A stretch of 64,000 nucleotides of DNA, from contig NZ_KQ948452.1 in assembly GCF_001514115.1 (NCBI RefSeq), positions 722,460 through 786,459 of the forward strand, in the 5' to 3' direction. Under the pieces are notes generated by a model. That model was not told the origin of the DNA. It made no database searches and saw only the letters and a list, made by a program, of their open reading frames with translations. This document shows positions 17,786 through 26,234 of this stretch, one piece after another (position 1 is the first letter of the stretch; the number at the start of each line of letters is the position of its first letter). The position numbers and the translations under genes were made by a program. Source of the DNA: Streptomyces olivochromogenes (GTDB taxonomy: Bacteria > Actinomycetota > Actinomycetes > Streptomycetales > Streptomycetaceae).

Positions 17786-18694
17786 TTGAACGCCAACACC
17801 CACTTCCGCATGCCCGCACGCCGTTTCACCGCCACCGCGGCGGCCACCGTCCTCGCCGCCGGTCCGATGGTGCTGGCCGGTGCGGGTTCGGCGCACGCCA
17901 CCGCCGACCACGGTCGCGCGAGCGCCGTCGTGCTGCGCACCGGGCTCGACGTGTCCCTGCTCAACAAGACCGTGAACGTCCCGCTCGCGGTCTCCCTCAA
18001 CGAGGTGCGGGCGCCGCAGAGCGCCGAGCGGACCGCGCTGACGGCGCGGCTGGACGGGGTCGACGGCGGGCAGCCGTTCAGTGTGCTGCGGGCGGATGTC
18101 GCCTCCGCGAAGGCGACGGTGTCCGCGTCGGGGGCCGAGGCGTCCACGAACCTCACCCATGCGCGGATCCATGTTCCCGGGCTGCCGTTGCTGTCTCTCA
18201 TCGAGGTCGGGCAGGTGACCTCGAAGGCGACCTGTGAGGCGGGTCGCAAGCCCGTGGCTTCCGCCACCCTCCTGGGCGGGGTGACCGTCCTCGGCAAGAA
18301 GGTGACGTTGACGGTGGGCGGTCCGACGGAGGTGAAGGTGCCGGGGGTCGGTGAGGTCCGGATCGACTTCTCCAGGACGCGGACCACGTCCCGTACGGCG
18401 GCCGCGTCCGCGCTCGAACTCAAGGTCTCCGTCAACCCGTTGAAGCTGAACGTGGCGGATGTGGAAGGCGCCCTGACCCTCGGGTCCGTCACCTGTGAGT
18501 CCCCGGCCGCGGCCCCTGTCTCTGCCCCCGCCTCAGTTTCTGCCCCCGACATCAAGCCCCAGGGGGCACCGGCGGAGTCGGGCCTCGCGGAGACCGGCGG
18601 CGCGTCGACGACTCCGTTCGTGGTGGGTGGGGCGGTCGTGCTCCTGGCGGCGGGCGGGGCGGCCGTCGCCCTGGGGCGCCGCCGCCACGGCTGA
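17786..18694 (+). CDS. Secreted cell-wall-anchored protein with LAXTG sortase signal
   Basis: About 302 residues. The N-terminal signal peptide is basic (RMPARRF) then hydrophobic, with cleavage likely after SAHA. The long Ala/Val/Thr-rich middle resembles no enzyme I recognise. The C-terminus is a sortase signal: LAETG, a hydrophobic helix, then GRRRHG. LAXTG is the motif of class E sortases in Streptomyces, so the protein should be linked covalently to the wall. The TTG at 17786 follows a GGGGG stretch; an ATG at 17810 is the alternative. It may be displayed on hyphae; role unknown. Confidence 0.82.
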   Translation: MNANTHFRMPARRFTATAAATVLAAGPMVLAGAGSAHATADHGRASAVVLRTGLDVSLLNKTVNVPLAVSLNEVRAPQSAERTALTARLDGVDGGQPFSVLRADVASAKATVSASGAEASTNLTHARIHVPGLPLLSLIEVGQVTSKATCEAGRKPVASATLLGGVTVLGKKVTLTVGGPTEVKVPGVGEVRIDFSRTRTTSRTAAASALELKVSVNPLKLNVADVEGALTLGSVTCESPAAAPVSAPASVSAPDIKPQGAPAESGLAETGGASTTPFVVGGAVVLLAAGGAAVALGRRRHG

Positions 18695-18717
18695 CCGCCC
18701 GGCGGGTGCGTGCTTCG

Positions 18718-18965
18718 GCTGCGGGTGAGCGGGGGCTGGTCGCGCAGTTCCCCGCGCCCCTAAAACGGGGCTACGCCCCGCACCCGAATTCGTTTGGCTG
18801 CGGGCCCGGTGGGGGTCGTTCGCGCAGTTCCCCGCGCCCCTCAGAAGCGCTGGCGCGCGTCTTTCAGCCCGTCCGGCGTTTGAGGACGAGGCCGTTCAGG
18901 CCGGGCGGGGGTTTGGGGGCGGAGCCCCCAAGTAGGGATGGGACGGGTAGGGGCGGCGGGGGCGA
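18718..18965 (+). repeat. Cluster of dispersed repeats: two type A copies and one type B copy
   Basis: Type A copies start near 18718 and 18797 (CGCGCAGTTCCCCGCGCCCCT). Type B covers 18865-18965. It begins with CAGCCCGTCCGGCGTTTGAG, passes through a GGGGGCGGAGCCCCC hairpin and ends GGGGCGGCGGGGGCGA. The same type B element lies inside cobB at 27581-27679. This fills nearly all of the 296-bp gap between the LAXTG gene and cobC. Confidence 0.88.
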
Positions 18966-18990
18966 GATGGGTCCTTGCCGCACCCGTCCC

Positions 18991-20085
18991 TCAGCGCCCG
19001 GCCACCACCATCGCCCGATCCAACGCCTGGAGGAATCCATTGACGGTGGCCCGGTCGCGTACGGCCAGGCGGAGCCAGTCGTCCCCCAGCCCCGGAAACG
19101 TGTCCCCACGCCGCACCGCGAACCCGAGCCCCCGCAACTGACGCCGCACCGCCGCCGCGCGAGGCAGCCGAATCAGCACGAACGGACCCTCGGCGGGTTC
19201 GACGACCCGCAACCCGTCGGGCTCGAACTCCCGGAGCCCCGCGACGAGATGGGCCCGGTCGGAGGCGCCCCGCCGAGCCGCGTGGGCGGCCTCGGCGAGC
19301 GCCCGGGGCGACACACACACCTCGGCCGCCGCGAGGGCGGGCGTGGAGACGGGCCAGAGCGGCTGCGCACGGGACAGCTCGAGGACCGTGTCGGGCGCGG
19401 CCAGGACGTACCCGATCCGCAACCCCGCCAGCCCCCACGTCTTCGTGAGGCTGCGCAGTACGACAAGCCCGGGGATGTCCGTCCGCCCGGCCAGCGCCTC
19501 CCGCTCACCCGGTACCGCGTCCATGAACGCCTCGTCGACCACCAACGTCCGCCCGGGCCGCGCGAGCGCGGCGATCGAGGCCGCCGGGTGCAGCACGGAC
19601 GTCGGATTGGTCGGGTTGCCGATCACGACGAGGTCCGCGTCCTCGGGTACGGCCGCGGGGTCCAGCCGGAAGCCGTCCGACTCACGCAACAGCACCCGGT
19701 CGACCGTGTGGCCGGCATCCCGCAGCGCCGCCTCCGGTTCGGTGAACTGCGGGTGGACCACGACCGGCTGACGGACCTTCAGGGCGCGGGCCAGAAGTAC
19801 GAACGCCTCCGCCGCGCCCGCCGTCAGGAGTACCCGCTCCACCGGCACCCCGTGCCGCGCCGCCACCGCCGCCCGCGCGGCCCGCCCGTCCGGGTAGGCC
19901 GCGAGGCCGTCCAGCGACGCGGCGACGTGCTCGCGCAACCACGCCGGAGGCGTGTCCGCACGGACGTTCACGGCGAGATCGGTGAGTGCCGAGCCGTCGT
20001 CCCGCACCTCCGCGTCCCCGTGGTGCCGCAGATCGTGCGCGTCGCTCCCGTACGCACCCTCAGTGCGCATGCGCGTGCCCGCCAT
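18991..20085 (-). CDS. cobC: CobC-like threonine-phosphate decarboxylase / aminotransferase
   Basis: A 364-residue class I/II PLP enzyme of the Rv2231c/CobC type. It is expected to make (R)-1-amino-2-propanol phosphate from threonine phosphate for the cobalamin nucleotide arm. The PLP lysine is in SLTKTWGLAGLRIGY; IGNPTNPTSVLHP and LVVDEAFMD are also present. Last gene of the second cob block. Its start overlaps the end of cbiX: ATG at 20085 or 20070, neither with a strong RBS. A histidinol-phosphate-like aminotransferase role is possible, but the context favours CobC. Confidence 0.85.
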   Translation of the reverse strand: MAGTRMRTEGAYGSDAHDLRHHGDAEVRDDGSALTDLAVNVRADTPPAWLREHVAASLDGLAAYPDGRAARAAVAARHGVPVERVLLTAGAAEAFVLLARALKVRQPVVVHPQFTEPEAALRDAGHTVDRVLLRESDGFRLDPAAVPEDADLVVIGNPTNPTSVLHPAASIAALARPGRTLVVDEAFMDAVPGEREALAGRTDIPGLVVLRSLTKTWGLAGLRIGYVLAAPDTVLELSRAQPLWPVSTPALAAAEVCVSPRALAEAAHAARRGASDRAHLVAGLREFEPDGLRVVEPAEGPFVLIRLPRAAAVRRQLRGLGFAVRRGDTFPGLGDDWLRLAVRDRATVNGFLQALDRAMVVAGR

Positions 20086-20980
20086 GGTGGTGCCCGTGGT
20101 GGTGCCCGTCGTCGTCCGGGTGGAAGTGCGGCTGCTGGGGGAGGCCCACCTTGTCCTCGAAGCCGGGCAGCGCGATGCGGTAGACGCAGGAGTCGCAGTT
20201 CATCCGCAGGTCGCCCTTGACGGCCTCCCGGTACCGCTCCATGACCAGGTCGAGCAGCTCCGGCTCGGGGCCGATGACCTCGGCCGACCGCACCTCGACT
20301 TCCGGGTGCGCGGCGGCCCAGCCCTCGGTCTGCTGCCGCACCCGGTCCGGGAGGATGCCCGTGAAGAGGAAGTAGGGGAGTACGACGATCCTGCGCGCGC
20401 CCAGCTTCACACAGCGGTCCAGGCCCGACGGGACGTCCGGCGCCGCCAGCGACACGAACGCCGTCTCGACGCCCGCGTACCCACGTCCCTCCCACAGCAG
20501 CCGCGCCGCCTTGTGCACCTCGGCGTTGGCGTCCGGGTCGGTGGAGCCGCGCCCGACGAGCAGCACGGTGACGTCGGACCGGTCCTGCGGCGTACGGACA
20601 GTGCCGCCGAGCGCCTCGTCCAGCCGCCGTTCGAGCACGGCGAGCAGCGAGGGGTGCGGGCCCAGCGGACGCCCGTAGGTGTACGAGATCCCGGGGTGCC
20701 GCTCCTTCTCACGGGCCAGCGCCGCCGGGATGTCCCCCTTGGCGTGCCCGGCGGACACCAGCATCAGCGGGACCGCGGCGAACCGGCGTACCCCCTGCTC
20801 GACCAGTTCGGTCACGGCGTCACCCAGCGGCGGCGGCGACAGTTCGATGAACCCTCCGGCGACGGGCAGTTCGGGGTGACGGTGCCCCAACTGCCGTACG
20901 AAGTCGCGGAAGGCCTCGGCTCCGGCCGCGTCCCGGGTGCCGTGTCCGGCGATGAGCAGGGCGGGGGGCGGGGTGGTCAC
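20060..20980 (-). CDS. cbiX: Sirohydrochlorin cobaltochelatase-type protein (CbiX) with His-rich tail
   Basis: A 306-residue two-domain chelatase of the CbiX/SirB type. The N-terminal half holds the metal-site GHGTRD near residues 13-18, and PLMLVSAGHAKGDIP follows. The second half repeats the fold. It inserts cobalt (or iron) into sirohydrochlorin. The C-terminus has about 15 histidines (HFHPDDDGHHHGHHHGGHAHAH type), a metal-binding tail also known in CbiX homologues. It overlaps the end of cobH by GTGA/ATGA-type coupling. Cobalt specificity is inferred from context. Confidence 0.9.
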   Translation of the reverse strand: MTTPPPALLIAGHGTRDAAGAEAFRDFVRQLGHRHPELPVAGGFIELSPPPLGDAVTELVEQGVRRFAAVPLMLVSAGHAKGDIPAALAREKERHPGISYTYGRPLGPHPSLLAVLERRLDEALGGTVRTPQDRSDVTVLLVGRGSTDPDANAEVHKAARLLWEGRGYAGVETAFVSLAAPDVPSGLDRCVKLGARRIVVLPYFLFTGILPDRVRQQTEGWAAAHPEVEVRSAEVIGPEPELLDLVMERYREAVKGDLRMNCDSCVYRIALPGFEDKVGLPQQPHFHPDDDGHHHGHHHGGHAHAH

Positions 20981-21588
20981 GAAAACTCCTTGGTTGCGGG
21001 GTGGTACAGCAGGGCGTTGAGCGCGGCGGCGGCGACCGCCGAGCCGCCCTTCTCGGACACGTTGCTGACGGCGGGCAGCCCGCTCTCGCGCAGCGCGGCC
21101 TTGGACTCGGCAGCGCCGACGAAACCGACGGGCAGACCGATGACGAGCGCCGGGTCGGCGTCGAGGGTCAGCAGCTCCTCCAGGGCGGTCGGCGCACAGC
21201 CGATCACCCAGAGCGCGCCGGGCCCCACGTCCTCGTACGCGAGCCGGATCGCGTGGGCCGAACGGGTCAGCCCCGGGCCCGACTTGGCGTCCTTGAGGCG
21301 GCAGACGGTGTCACGGCGCGTGATGCCCGCCGCGACCATCTCCACGTCCACCACGACCGGCGCCCCGGCGTGCAGTGCCGCGTGCGCCTTCGCCAGGGCG
21401 CCCTCGTCGGTGACGAGGTCGGCCGCGTAGTTGAGGTCGGCCGCGGAGTGGATGACCCGCTCCACGACCGCCCGCGTCAGCGGCGGGAAGTGCGAGGTGT
21501 CCAGGCGGGCACGCAGCCGCCGGAAGGACTCCTGCTCGATGGGGTGCACGACCCGGTTCCCCGGGAACACCTGGCTCACTCGGCTCAC
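20977..21588 (-). CDS. cobH: Precorrin-8X methylmutase
   Basis: Moves the C11 methyl group to C12, producing hydrogenobyrinate (CobH) or cobyrinate (CbiC). It has 203 residues. The catalytic histidine is in RVIHSAADLNYA, and the family motifs GAPVVVDVEMVAAGI and GLPVGFVGAAESK are intact. The ATG overlaps the stop of the cbiG/cobJ gene (ATGA), and its own stop overlaps the cbiX start, so translation is coupled. Confidence 0.95.
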   Translation of the reverse strand: MSRVSQVFPGNRVVHPIEQESFRRLRARLDTSHFPPLTRAVVERVIHSAADLNYAADLVTDEGALAKAHAALHAGAPVVVDVEMVAAGITRRDTVCRLKDAKSGPGLTRSAHAIRLAYEDVGPGALWVIGCAPTALEELLTLDADPALVIGLPVGFVGAAESKAALRESGLPAVSNVSEKGGSAVAAAALNALLYHPATKEFS

Positions 21589-23300
21589 TTGGGCTCCTCC
21601 TGCCAGCGGTAGCCGCGCGGTGTCACCATGCGCCCGGCGATCTCACGCGTCGCCGTGTTGCCCACGGTCACGACGGTCATCATGTCGACGATCGCCGGAT
21701 CCAGGGACCCCAGCGACGTCACCCGGCTCGACTCGTCCGGCCGGGAGGCGTTGCGGACGACCCCGACCGGCGTCGTCGGCTCCCGGTGCTCGGCGAGGAT
21801 CGCGAGCGCCTTCGGGAGCTGCCAGTCGCGGCCCCGGCTGCGCGGGTTGTAGAAGGTCACGACGATGTCCGCCTCCGCGGCGGCCCGCACCCGGCGCTCG
21901 ATGACCTCCCACGGTGTGTGCAGGTCCGAGAGGCTGATCGACACATGGTCGTGGCCCAGCGGCGCGCCCAGGATCGCCCCGGCCGCGAGCGCGGCGGTCA
22001 CGCCCGGCACCCCGACCACGTCGATGTCGTCGGACGCCTCGGCCAGCGCCGGTGACGCCATCGCGTACACGCCCGCGTCCCCGCTGCCGATCAGCGCGAC
22101 GGCCTGCCCGCGCCGTGCCTCGGCGACCGCCGTGCGCGCCCGCTCCTCCTCGGCGCCGAGCCCGGACTCCAGGATCCGGGTGCCGGGTCGCAGCAGATCG
22201 CGGATCTGGTCGACGTACTGGTCGAGCCCGACGAGCACGGACGCCCGCCGCAGCTCCTCCTTCGCCCGCGGGGTGAGCAGGTCACGGGCGCCGGGCCCGA
22301 GCCCGACCACCGCGAGCCGCCCGCGCGCCACGCGCCGCACGACGGCACAGGTGGCCATCGCGGGCCGCCCGTCCGCACGCGTCGACTTCCGCTTGGGTAC
22401 GAGGAGTTCACCGCCGCGTACGAGGGCGGCGGCCTCCGCCACGGACGGGGTACCGACGGCGGTGAGCGGCGCGTCCGAGGGGTTCGGCACGTCCACCGTC
22501 GCCAACTCCTCGGCGGTGTACGTCACCACGGGCACCCCGAGCCGTCCGGCGGCCTCGACGATGCCGGGCTCCTCGGCCTTGGCGTCGACGGTGGCCAGCT
22601 CCCCGACGGACCTCGGGGACAGCCCGGCGTCACGGAGCGCGTCCTCGACGAGGGCGAGGATCTCCGCCGCCGGGGCGCCCTTGGACGCGCCGACCCCCAC
22701 CACGAGGGAGGGCGGCCGCAGCAGCACCTCGCGCTCGCCGGGCGCCACGGCCCGGTCGGTGACACGAATGCCGTACGCGCCCTCCGCCGCGACCGGCAGC
22801 GGTGGCAACGGCCACGCCAACTCGGCCCGCAGGGCGACGGGTTCGCCGTCCAGCAGCGCCCGGGTGACCGCGGCGACCTCCCCCTCCACGGGGAAGCCGA
22901 GTGTGTCGAGCCCCGGCACCCCGACCGCGTCCGTCGCCGTCGTCACCACCGGCTCGGCGCCGAGCAACTCGCCCACCTCGCGGGCGAGTTCATTGGCGCC
23001 GCCGCCGTGACCGCCGACCAGCGACACGGCGAACCGGCCGCCCTCGTCCACGCACACGACCCCCGGGTCCGAGGTCTTGTCGCCCAGCAGCGGCGCGATC
23101 AGCCGCACCACCGCGCCCGTGGCCAGGAAGCACACCAACTGGTCGCACTCCGCGAAGGCCCGCCGCACGGCGTCCCCGACGGACTCGGTGGACGCGGCCC
23201 CGATGGACCCGTCGTACACCCGCGTACGGGTGGGCCAGGCCGCGGCCAGCCGGTCACGGGCCGCCGCGCCCGCCGCCGTGGCGGAAATCAGGCCGATCAC
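21585..23300 (-). CDS. cobJ: CbiG-CobJ fusion: cobalamin ring-contraction protein
   Basis: A 571-residue bifunctional protein. Residues 1 to about 315 are CbiG-like (VCFLATGAVVRLIAPLL, VSLVGGHGGGANELA, VVGVGASKGAPAAEI), the anaerobic-pathway lactone-opening function. Residues about 320-571 are the SAM-dependent precorrin-3B C17-methyltransferase CobJ/CbiH (VVGLGPGARDLLTPRAKEEL, GSGDAGVYAMASP, VTFYNPRSRGRDWQ). The GTG at 23300 overlaps the cobL stop. Fusion of these two steps puts C17 methylation, ring contraction and delta-lactone opening in one chain. Confidence 0.93.
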   Translation of the reverse strand: MIGLISATAAGAAARDRLAAAWPTRTRVYDGSIGAASTESVGDAVRRAFAECDQLVCFLATGAVVRLIAPLLGDKTSDPGVVCVDEGGRFAVSLVGGHGGGANELAREVGELLGAEPVVTTATDAVGVPGLDTLGFPVEGEVAAVTRALLDGEPVALRAELAWPLPPLPVAAEGAYGIRVTDRAVAPGEREVLLRPPSLVVGVGASKGAPAAEILALVEDALRDAGLSPRSVGELATVDAKAEEPGIVEAAGRLGVPVVTYTAEELATVDVPNPSDAPLTAVGTPSVAEAAALVRGGELLVPKRKSTRADGRPAMATCAVVRRVARGRLAVVGLGPGARDLLTPRAKEELRRASVLVGLDQYVDQIRDLLRPGTRILESGLGAEEERARTAVAEARRGQAVALIGSGDAGVYAMASPALAEASDDIDVVGVPGVTAALAAGAILGAPLGHDHVSISLSDLHTPWEVIERRVRAAAEADIVVTFYNPRSRGRDWQLPKALAILAEHREPTTPVGVVRNASRPDESSRVTSLGSLDPAIVDMMTVVTVGNTATREIAGRMVTPRGYRWQEEPK

Positions 23301-24547
23301 TGGAGGACTCCTTCGGTACGCGCCGGAGGCCGGACGCCCCACAGCAGAAAAACGGGGTTGGTGGCCGCGAGCCGGGTGACGTTCCCCGGCAGCGGCGCGA
23401 GCCGGGAGGACTGCAGCATGACGCCGTCGCAGTCGAACCCGGCGGCGGTGAGCGCCTCCCGGGTCGCCGGCACCCGGTCGAGCGCGGCCATGGCGACGAC
23501 GACGGCCCGCCGGGCCCGCCGTGCGCAGACGGTCACGATGGCGGGCAGCTCGCGCCCCCCGCCGCCGATGAACACGGCGTCCGGATCGTCCAGGTCGGAC
23601 AGCACGGTGGCCGCGGCCCCGTGCACCACCCGGACGTCGACGCCGTGCGCCTCGGCGTTGGCGAGGATCCGGTCGCAGCCGTCCCGTGTCTTCTCGATCG
23701 CGGTGACGGCGGCCCCGAACCGCGCGCACTCGACGGCGACGGACCCGGAGCCCGCGCCGACGTCCCAGACCAGCTCGCCGAGGCGCGGCCCGAGCCGGGC
23801 CAGCGCCAGCGCCCGCACCTCGAACTTGCTGATCATCGAGTCGCGGTGGGCGAACTCGCGTTCGTCCAGGGCCCACCGGTCGGGTCCGGCCGGGGGACCG
23901 GCGACCGTCCGCACGGGAGCGAGGGCCCGCGACTCGTCGAGGCACAGGACGACACTCACCGCCGTACCCCAGTCGCGGCCCGCGGCCTGTGCCGGGGTGA
24001 CCCGCTCGACCCGCTCGTGTCCGGGGTCGCCGAGGGCGCTCGCCACGACGAGGACGCGCCCGGCGCAGTGGTGGGCGAGGGCGGCGCCCAGTTCGGCGGG
24101 CCCGGAGCCGGGGCCGGTCAGCACCGCCACCTTCGGGTGGGAGCGGCAGACCTGGACGGCCGTGCGCAGCGCGCGCCCGTGGGCGCTCACCACCACCGCG
24201 TCGTCCCAGGGCAGCCCGAGCCGTGCGAAGGCGGTCGCGACGGACGAGACACCGGGGCGCACGTCCAGCCGCTCGGCCCCGAACCGCTCGGCCAGCGCCC
24301 GCACGATCCCGAAGAACCCGGGGTCACCGGAGGCGAGCACGACGACGCGCCGCTCCTTTTCCAGGCATTCCTCGATCGCGTCGAGGGCGGGCGCGAGCGG
24401 CCCGAGGACGATCCGCTCCACCGCGTCCGGCAGCCGCGCGGCCGCCAGATGGCGTCGGGCGCCCACGACGAGCCCGGCCTCGGCCAGCGCGTCCGAGGCG
24501 TCCGTGGACAGCGGTGCCCCCGTCCCCGTACCGAAGACGGTGATCAC
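23297..24547 (-). CDS. cobL: Precorrin-6Y C5,15-methyltransferase (decarboxylating)
   Basis: A 416-residue fusion of a CbiE-like tetrapyrrole methylase (about residues 1-200: GTGTGAPLST, LASGDPGFFGIVRAL) and a CbiT-like Rossmann methyltransferase/decarboxylase (about 215-416: VWDVGAGSGSVAVECARF, AVFIGGGGRELP). It methylates C5 and C15 and decarboxylates the C12 acetate. The GTG start overlaps the cobM stop (GTGA); its stop overlaps the cbiG-cobJ start. Confidence 0.94.
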   Translation of the reverse strand: MITVFGTGTGAPLSTDASDALAEAGLVVGARRHLAAARLPDAVERIVLGPLAPALDAIEECLEKERRVVVLASGDPGFFGIVRALAERFGAERLDVRPGVSSVATAFARLGLPWDDAVVVSAHGRALRTAVQVCRSHPKVAVLTGPGSGPAELGAALAHHCAGRVLVVASALGDPGHERVERVTPAQAAGRDWGTAVSVVLCLDESRALAPVRTVAGPPAGPDRWALDEREFAHRDSMISKFEVRALALARLGPRLGELVWDVGAGSGSVAVECARFGAAVTAIEKTRDGCDRILANAEAHGVDVRVVHGAAATVLSDLDDPDAVFIGGGGRELPAIVTVCARRARRAVVVAMAALDRVPATREALTAAGFDCDGVMLQSSRLAPLPGNVTRLAATNPVFLLWGVRPPARTEGVLQ

Positions 24548-25368
24548 GAAGGACTGCCCTTGCGGGCCGCGCGCAGCTCCGCGCGCGCCTGCGGATCGGC
24601 CCTGCGGAAGCCGTGGAAGTGACCGGGGTGGTAGAGGTGCGAGCGGGTGCCGGTCGCGTCGAGGGCGGGGCCGACCAGGAAGAGGGTGTGCTTCCAGAGC
24701 TTGTGCTCCTTGACGGTCTCCTCCAGCGTCTCGATCGTGCACTTCACGATCAGCTCCTCCGGCCAGGTCGCCTGGTAGGCGACCACGACCGGTGTGGACG
24801 TCGGATAGCCGCCCTCCAGCAGCTCCCGTACGAGCTGTCCGCTGCGGGCGGCCGACAGGAACAGCGCCATGGTCGTGCCGTGCCGCGCGAACTCCCGCAC
24901 CTCCTCGCCGGGCGGCATGGGCGTCTTGCCGCCGCCGAGCCGGGTGAGGATCACGGACTGCGCGACCTCGGGGATCGTCAGCTCGCGCTGGGCGAGCGCG
25001 GCCACGGCGGAGAAGGAGGAGACGCCGGGAATGATCTCGGTCTCGACGCCGATGTCCGCACACCGGTCCAGCTGCTCCTGCGTACCGCCCCACAGGGCCG
25101 GGTCGCCGGAGTGGATGCGGGCCACCTTCAGCCCGTCCGCCGCCGCTCGCTCGTACACGGCCACGACGTCCTCCAGGGACATCGTCGCCGAGTCCAGGAT
25201 CTCCGCCCCCTCGCGCGCGTGCTCGAGGACCTCGGCCTGCACCAGGCTGGCCGCCCAGATCACGACGTCGGCCTCGGCGATGGCGCGCGCGGCGCGGAAC
25301 GTCAGCAGGTCGGCGGCGCCGGGCCCTGCCCCGACGATGGTCACCTTGCCGGTGGGGGCATCGGCCAT
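24544..25368 (-). CDS. cobM: Precorrin-4 C11-methyltransferase
   Basis: A 274-residue SAM-dependent tetrapyrrole methylase with the N-terminal glycine loop VGAGPGAADLLT, the ARIHSGDPALWG loop and IIPGVSSFSAVAA, diagnostic for CobM/CbiF. It is the first gene of the second cob block (cobM-L-G/J-H-cbiX-C) and is divergent from the ZIP transporter gene across 120 bp. I see no second cobalamin riboswitch upstream. Confidence 0.95.
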   Translation of the reverse strand: MADAPTGKVTIVGAGPGAADLLTFRAARAIAEADVVIWAASLVQAEVLEHAREGAEILDSATMSLEDVVAVYERAAADGLKVARIHSGDPALWGGTQEQLDRCADIGVETEIIPGVSSFSAVAALAQRELTIPEVAQSVILTRLGGGKTPMPPGEEVREFARHGTTMALFLSAARSGQLVRELLEGGYPTSTPVVVAYQATWPEELIVKCTIETLEETVKEHKLWKHTLFLVGPALDATGTRSHLYHPGHFHGFRRADPQARAELRAARKGSPS

Positions 25369-25488
25369 GGGAATCGGTCCTCTCCTACGGATGAGTCGGG
25401 TGCTGCGAGAAGTCGGTGGGGCGCGTCAGTGGGCGCGAGGTCGTCGCCGGATGTGCGCGAACGGGGTGCGATCGGATACGAAGGGTTC

Positions 25489-26223
25489 ATGGCGGTCTTC
25501 GTCGCGCTCGGCGCGTTCCTGATGACGCTGGCCGGCGGCTGGACGGCACAGCGGGTCACCGACCGCCGCCACCTGGTGCTGGGCCTGGCGGGCGGGCTGA
25601 TGCTCGGCGTGGTCGGCCTGGATCTGCTCCCGGAGGCGCTGAACGCGGCGGGCGAGGAGGTGTTCGGCGTACCGGCGGCCCTGCTGTTGTTCGTCGCCGG
25701 GTTCCTGTTGGCCCATTTGGTGGAACGTCTGCTGGCCGCCCGGCAGGCCGCGCACGGCGGCGAGGAGCACGGCGGACGGGCGCCCGAGGTGGGCCTGACG
25801 GCCGCCGCGGCGATGGTCGGGCACAGCGCCATGGACGGCGTCGCGATCGGCGCCGCCTTCCAGGTCGGCGGCGGTATGGGCCTGGCGGTCGCGCTCGCGG
25901 TGATCGCCCACGACTTCGCGGACGGCTTCAACACGTACACGATCACGAGCCTGTACGGGAACGCGCGCCGCAAGGCGATCACGATGCTGTGCGCGGACGC
26001 GGTGGCCCCGGTGATCGGCGCCGCCTCGACCCTGTTCTTCACCATCCCGGAGAAAGCGCTCGGCTGCTATCTCGGCCTCTTCGGCGGCGTACTCCTGTAC
26101 CTGGCCGCCGCCGAGATCCTCCCCGAGGCGCACCACGAGCACCCCGCCCGTTCGACCCTGCTGTGCACGATCGCGGGCGCGGGGTTCATCTGGCTGGTGG
26201 TGGGGCTCGCCGGTAGCGGGTGA
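25489..26223 (+). CDS. ZIP-family divalent metal transporter
   Basis: A 244-residue integral membrane protein of the ZIP/GufA family, with about eight hydrophobic helices. The metal-binding helices IV and V carry VGHSAMDGVAIG and AVIAHDFADGFN, and a short His/Glu-rich loop (HGGEEHGG) lies between helices III and IV. The family imports zinc, iron, manganese or cobalt. It is on the opposite strand, wedged between cobI and cobM. AAGGG lies just before the ATG, with a short 3-nt spacing. A cobalt role is inferred only from this position. Confidence 0.88.
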   Translation: MAVFVALGAFLMTLAGGWTAQRVTDRRHLVLGLAGGLMLGVVGLDLLPEALNAAGEEVFGVPAALLLFVAGFLLAHLVERLLAARQAAHGGEEHGGRAPEVGLTAAAAMVGHSAMDGVAIGAAFQVGGGMGLAVALAVIAHDFADGFNTYTITSLYGNARRKAITMLCADAVAPVIGAASTLFFTIPEKALGCYLGLFGGVLLYLAAAEILPEAHHEHPARSTLLCTIAGAGFIWLVVGLAGSG

Positions 26224-26234
26224 TCTTCCGGGGC

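Noticed and set aside
18718..18965. CRISPR-like or mobile element origin for the repeat cluster
   Set aside because: Copies differ in type and spacing, there are no uniform spacers, no cas or transposase genes, and no target-site duplications that I can see.
25369..25488. Second cobalamin riboswitch before cobM
   Set aside because: The 120-bp spacer lacks the GCCACTG core and the B12 box on either strand.
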